Part shown: positions 61,711 to 64,000 of the stretch, piece by piece
Position numbering within the stretch: position 1 is the stretch's first letter
Layout: every line of letters starts with the position of its first letter
NCBI GenBank assembly: GCA_024684375.1
Contig: JAIKWZ010000063.1
Span: 1-64,000 of the forward strand
From: Clostridiales bacterium
Lineage (GTDB): Bacteria; Bacillota; Clostridia; Christensenellales; Aristaeellaceae
Direction of reading: 5' to 3'
DNA length: 64,000 bases
The notes under the pieces: model-generated
Database searches by the model: none
What the model saw: the letters and a program-made list of their open reading frames with translations, nothing else
What the model was told of the DNA's origin: nothing
Translations under genes and position numbers: made by a program

Positions 61711-63213
61711 ATGCGCGGCAAATCACTCATGGTGCAGGGCACGGCGTCTTCCGTTGGAAAAAGCGTGCTGTGCGCGGCGTTTCTGAAGATATTAAAACAG
61801 GACGGGCTCAAGGTCGCGCCCTTCAAGGCGCAGAACATGGCGCTCAATTCCTTCGTGACGAAAGACGGCCGGGAGATGGGGCGCGCCCAGGTGACCCAGG
61901 CGCAGGCGGCGGGCATGGAGCCGGATGTGCGCATGAATCCTGTGCTGCTCAAGCCCACGGGCGACCGCCGCAGCCAGGTGATAGTGGACGGAAAAGCCAT
62001 AGGCAGCATGACTGCCATGGAATACCATAAATACAAGCCCGAGCTGCGCCAGAGGATAAAAACCACCTACGACGCGCTGGAAAGCGAAGTGGACTGCGTG
62101 GTGATAGAAGGCGCGGGCAGTCCCGCAGAGATCAACCTGCGGGAGGGCGACATAGTCAACATGTCCATGGCCGAAGCCGCAGACGCGCCAGTGGTGCTGG
62201 TGGGGGACATAAACCTGGGCGGCGTGTTCGCATCTCTGCTCGGCACGGTAATGCTGCTTACCGACGAGGAGCGCGCCCGGGTCAAGGGCGTGATAATAAA
62301 CAAGTTCAGGGGCGACGTAAAGATACTGGAGCCGGGGCTCAGGATGCTGGAAGAACGCATCCATATTCCCGTGCTGGGCGTGGTGCCCTGGATGGATGTG
62401 GAACTGGAAGACGAGGACAGCGTTACGGAGCGTTTCAACCGAGTGACAGGGCAGGGCGACCTGGACGTGGCCGTAGTGAGGCTGAAGCATATCTCCAATT
62501 TTACGGATTTTCAGGCGCTCACGCTGCAAAAAGGCGTGCGCGTGCGCTATGCGGAGAAAGCATCTGACCTGGAAAAAGCGGACATAATCGTGCTTCCGGG
62601 TACAAAAAACACAATTGAAGATCTGATGGATCTGAGAAACCGGGGCATGGAGGCGCCGATCATCCGCCACGCGCGCAAAGGCGGTGTGCTTATCGGTGTC
62701 TGCGGAGGCTACCAGATGCTGGGGCATAAGCTGAAGGATCCCATGCACGTGGAATCCCGTATACCGGAGGTGCCGGGCATGGACCTGCTGGACATGGAAG
62801 TGACGTTCGAGGCGGAAAAGCAGACCCGCCAGTCGACCGGCACGGTTACCGCCCGATGCGGCTGGCTCAGTGAATTAAGCGGCATGCTGCTGGACGGTTA
62901 CGAAATCCACGCGGGACGCAACTCCTTCGGCAGCGAGTGCGTGCCCTGGCTCACCATACGTGGAGAGACGGACGGTGTCGCCAACCGGGAAGGCAACGTG
63001 ATAGGCAGCTACCTGCACGGGCTGTTCGATGACGGCCAGTTTTTTTCCGCATTGGCCGCTCACGTGCGAAAAAGCAAGGGGATAAGCGAAAACGAGTGCG
63101 AAACGCTCACCATGGACGAGTACAGGGAGCGGGAATTCGACCGCATAGCGGACATAGTTCGCGCCAGCGTTGACATGGATATGATTTATAAGATCATACG
63201 CGGGGAAGCGTGA
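61711..63213 (+). CDS. cbiP: Cobyric acid synthase
   Basis: About 500 residues. P-loop VQGTASSVGKSVLCAA, then PFKAQNMALNSFVT; glutaminase half with IGVCGGYQMLG (nucleophile Cys 331) and GSYLHGLFDD (catalytic His). Amidates the b, d, e and g side chains. Starts 3 bp after cbiJ. Confidence 0.95.
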   Translation: MRGKSLMVQGTASSVGKSVLCAAFLKILKQDGLKVAPFKAQNMALNSFVTKDGREMGRAQVTQAQAAGMEPDVRMNPVLLKPTGDRRSQVIVDGKAIGSMTAMEYHKYKPELRQRIKTTYDALESEVDCVVIEGAGSPAEINLREGDIVNMSMAEAADAPVVLVGDINLGGVFASLLGTVMLLTDEERARVKGVIINKFRGDVKILEPGLRMLEERIHIPVLGVVPWMDVELEDEDSVTERFNRVTGQGDLDVAVVRLKHISNFTDFQALTLQKGVRVRYAEKASDLEKADIIVLPGTKNTIEDLMDLRNRGMEAPIIRHARKGGVLIGVCGGYQMLGHKLKDPMHVESRIPEVPGMDLLDMEVTFEAEKQTRQSTGTVTARCGWLSELSGMLLDGYEIHAGRNSFGSECVPWLTIRGETDGVANREGNVIGSYLHGLFDDGQFFSALAAHVRKSKGISENECETLTMDEYREREFDRIADIVRASVDMDMIYKIIRGEA

Positions 63214-63214
63214 T

Positions 63215-64000
63215 ATGCCGGACATTATTTGGGCGCTTATACTGGGATACGGGCTCGATCTGATCCTGGGTGACCCGGAATGGCTGTATCATCCCGTGCG
63301 GCTGATAGGCAGGTTCATCTCATATATGGAGAAGAAACTGCGCGCCCGGGGCGGCGACTTAAGGAAAAGCGCGGTAGTGCTCACGTGCTCAACAGTGCTG
63401 GCGACAGCGGCAGCGGCGGGGCTTGTCATACTGCTCGCTGGGCTTTTCGGACGCTGGCCCCGGCTCATATGCATGGCGCTTATGGACTGGATGGGCATCG
63501 CGGTGACCTCCATGGCGAAGGAAGCTCGGGGCGTTAAACGTGCGCTTAATGAGAGCTTGGAGGCGGGAAGAAAGCAGGTAAGCCGCATAGTGGGCCGGGA
63601 TACCCAGGAATTGAGCGGGGAAGAGATAGTAAAGGCCACTGTGGAGACCGTTTCGGAGAACACCACGGACGGGGTCATCTCGCCGCTTATCTACGCCGCA
63701 TTAGGCGGACCGGTGCTGCTGTGGGCGTTCAAGGCTGCCAGCACGCTGGACTCCATGGTGGGCTACATGGACGAAAAATACCGGGATATCGGCTGGTCCA
63801 GCGCGAAGCTCGACGATGTGCTGAATTACCTACCGGCCCGGATAACGGCGCTGCTTATGTGCGCGGCGGCGTTTATTGCGGGCCTTGACGCCAAAAATGC
63901 GCTGCGCATAGTAAGACGCGATCACGCAAACCACCTAAGCCCCAACTGCGCCTGGAGCGAAGCCGCGGCGGCGGGAGCACTTCATATTCAGCTGGGCGGC
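63215..64000 (+). CDS. cbiB: Adenosylcobinamide-phosphate synthase (partial, runs off window)
   Basis: The first 262 codons are visible and open to the window edge. The start has LDLILGDPEWLYHPVRLIG; then come membrane helices, KATVETVSENTTDGVISPL and FKAASTLDSMVGYM, all characteristic of CbiB. It attaches aminopropanol (phosphate) to cobyric acid at the membrane. ATG follows the cbiP stop by 1 bp. Confidence 0.95.
   Translation, partial: MPDIIWALILGYGLDLILGDPEWLYHPVRLIGRFISYMEKKLRARGGDLRKSAVVLTCSTVLATAAAAGLVILLAGLFGRWPRLICMALMDWMGIAVTSMAKEARGVKRALNESLEAGRKQVSRIVGRDTQELSGEEIVKATVETVSENTTDGVISPLIYAALGGPVLLWAFKAASTLDSMVGYMDEKYRDIGWSSAKLDDVLNYLPARITALLMCAAAFIAGLDAKNALRIVRRDHANHLSPNCAWSEAAAAGALHIQLGG

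Noticed and set aside
61792..62748. A 318-codon minus-strand frame, and similar long ones at 60631-61677 and 55070-55642
   Set aside because: All are antisense to well-identified cobalamin genes and match no family.

Overview
The window looks like a chromosomal segment of an anaerobic, probably gut-associated member of the Bacillota (Clostridia; a Christensenellales- or Oscillospirales-type genome would fit, but this is inference). The reasons are AGGAGG-type ribosome binding sites with frequent GTG/TTG starts, LplA/LplB/LplC-style sugar ABC transporters, AraC regulators, many unrelated glycoside hydrolases, and a complete-looking anaerobic (cbi-type) cobalamin operon. Base composition is uneven: the first 7.4 kb is clearly AT-rich, the cobalamin operon clearly GC-rich.

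Layout. (1) 1-7.4 kb: the end of a serine recombinase, then a sugar-uptake operon (lipoprotein binding protein, TIM-barrel glycosidase-like protein, two permeases, membrane-bound AraC sensor). (2) 7.5-11.2 kb: a run of small cytoplasmic genes (monooxygenase-like, DUF5655-, DUF1905-, DUF1801- and DUF2200-like, a flavin reductase and an exported flavodoxin/cyclophilin-like fusion). (3) 11.3-26.7 kb: a divergent PfkB sugar kinase and a long + strand locus that looks built for rhamnose-containing glycans: sialidase/BNR-like protein, second LplABC-type transporter, GH106-like and GH78 rhamnosidases, AraC regulator, RhmA-like aldolase and RpiB-family isomerase. (4) 26.7-45.8 kb: a mosaic full of integration scars: four 3' fragments of a tRNA-Val(CAC) with their terminators, broken tyrosine and serine recombinases, repeated GTGTTCAC motifs and several gene remnants. 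Between these lie intact genes: hybrid histidine kinase plus degenerate HD-GYP partner, GH32-like and Gfo/Idh/MocA genes, aquaporin, polysaccharide deacetylase, STAS protein, HAD hydrolase with a GH130 phosphorylase. (5) 46.0-64.0 kb: a cobalamin-riboswitch-controlled operon: BtuFCD-like importer, a CbiK cobaltochelatase with an export signal, NEAT-like surface lipoproteins, then cbiH, cbiET, cbiF, cbiG, cbiD, adenosyltransferase, cbiC, cbiA, cobD, cbiJ, cbiP and cbiB, the last running off the window.

How the parts work together. Each of the two sugar operons couples an exogenous-sugar sensor/regulator, an importer without its own ATPase (a shared MsmX-type ATPase is expected elsewhere) and cytoplasmic glycosidases. 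The B12 operon joins import of a tetrapyrrole or corrinoid with de novo synthesis under one riboswitch; no cbiL is seen in the window. The 27-46 kb stretch appears to be a hot spot where elements targeting a tRNA-Val gene have repeatedly inserted and decayed, bringing in metabolic cargo.

The points most worth following up are the exported CbiK with its NEAT-like partners, the kinase/degenerate HD-GYP pair, and the tRNA-Val attachment-site graveyard.
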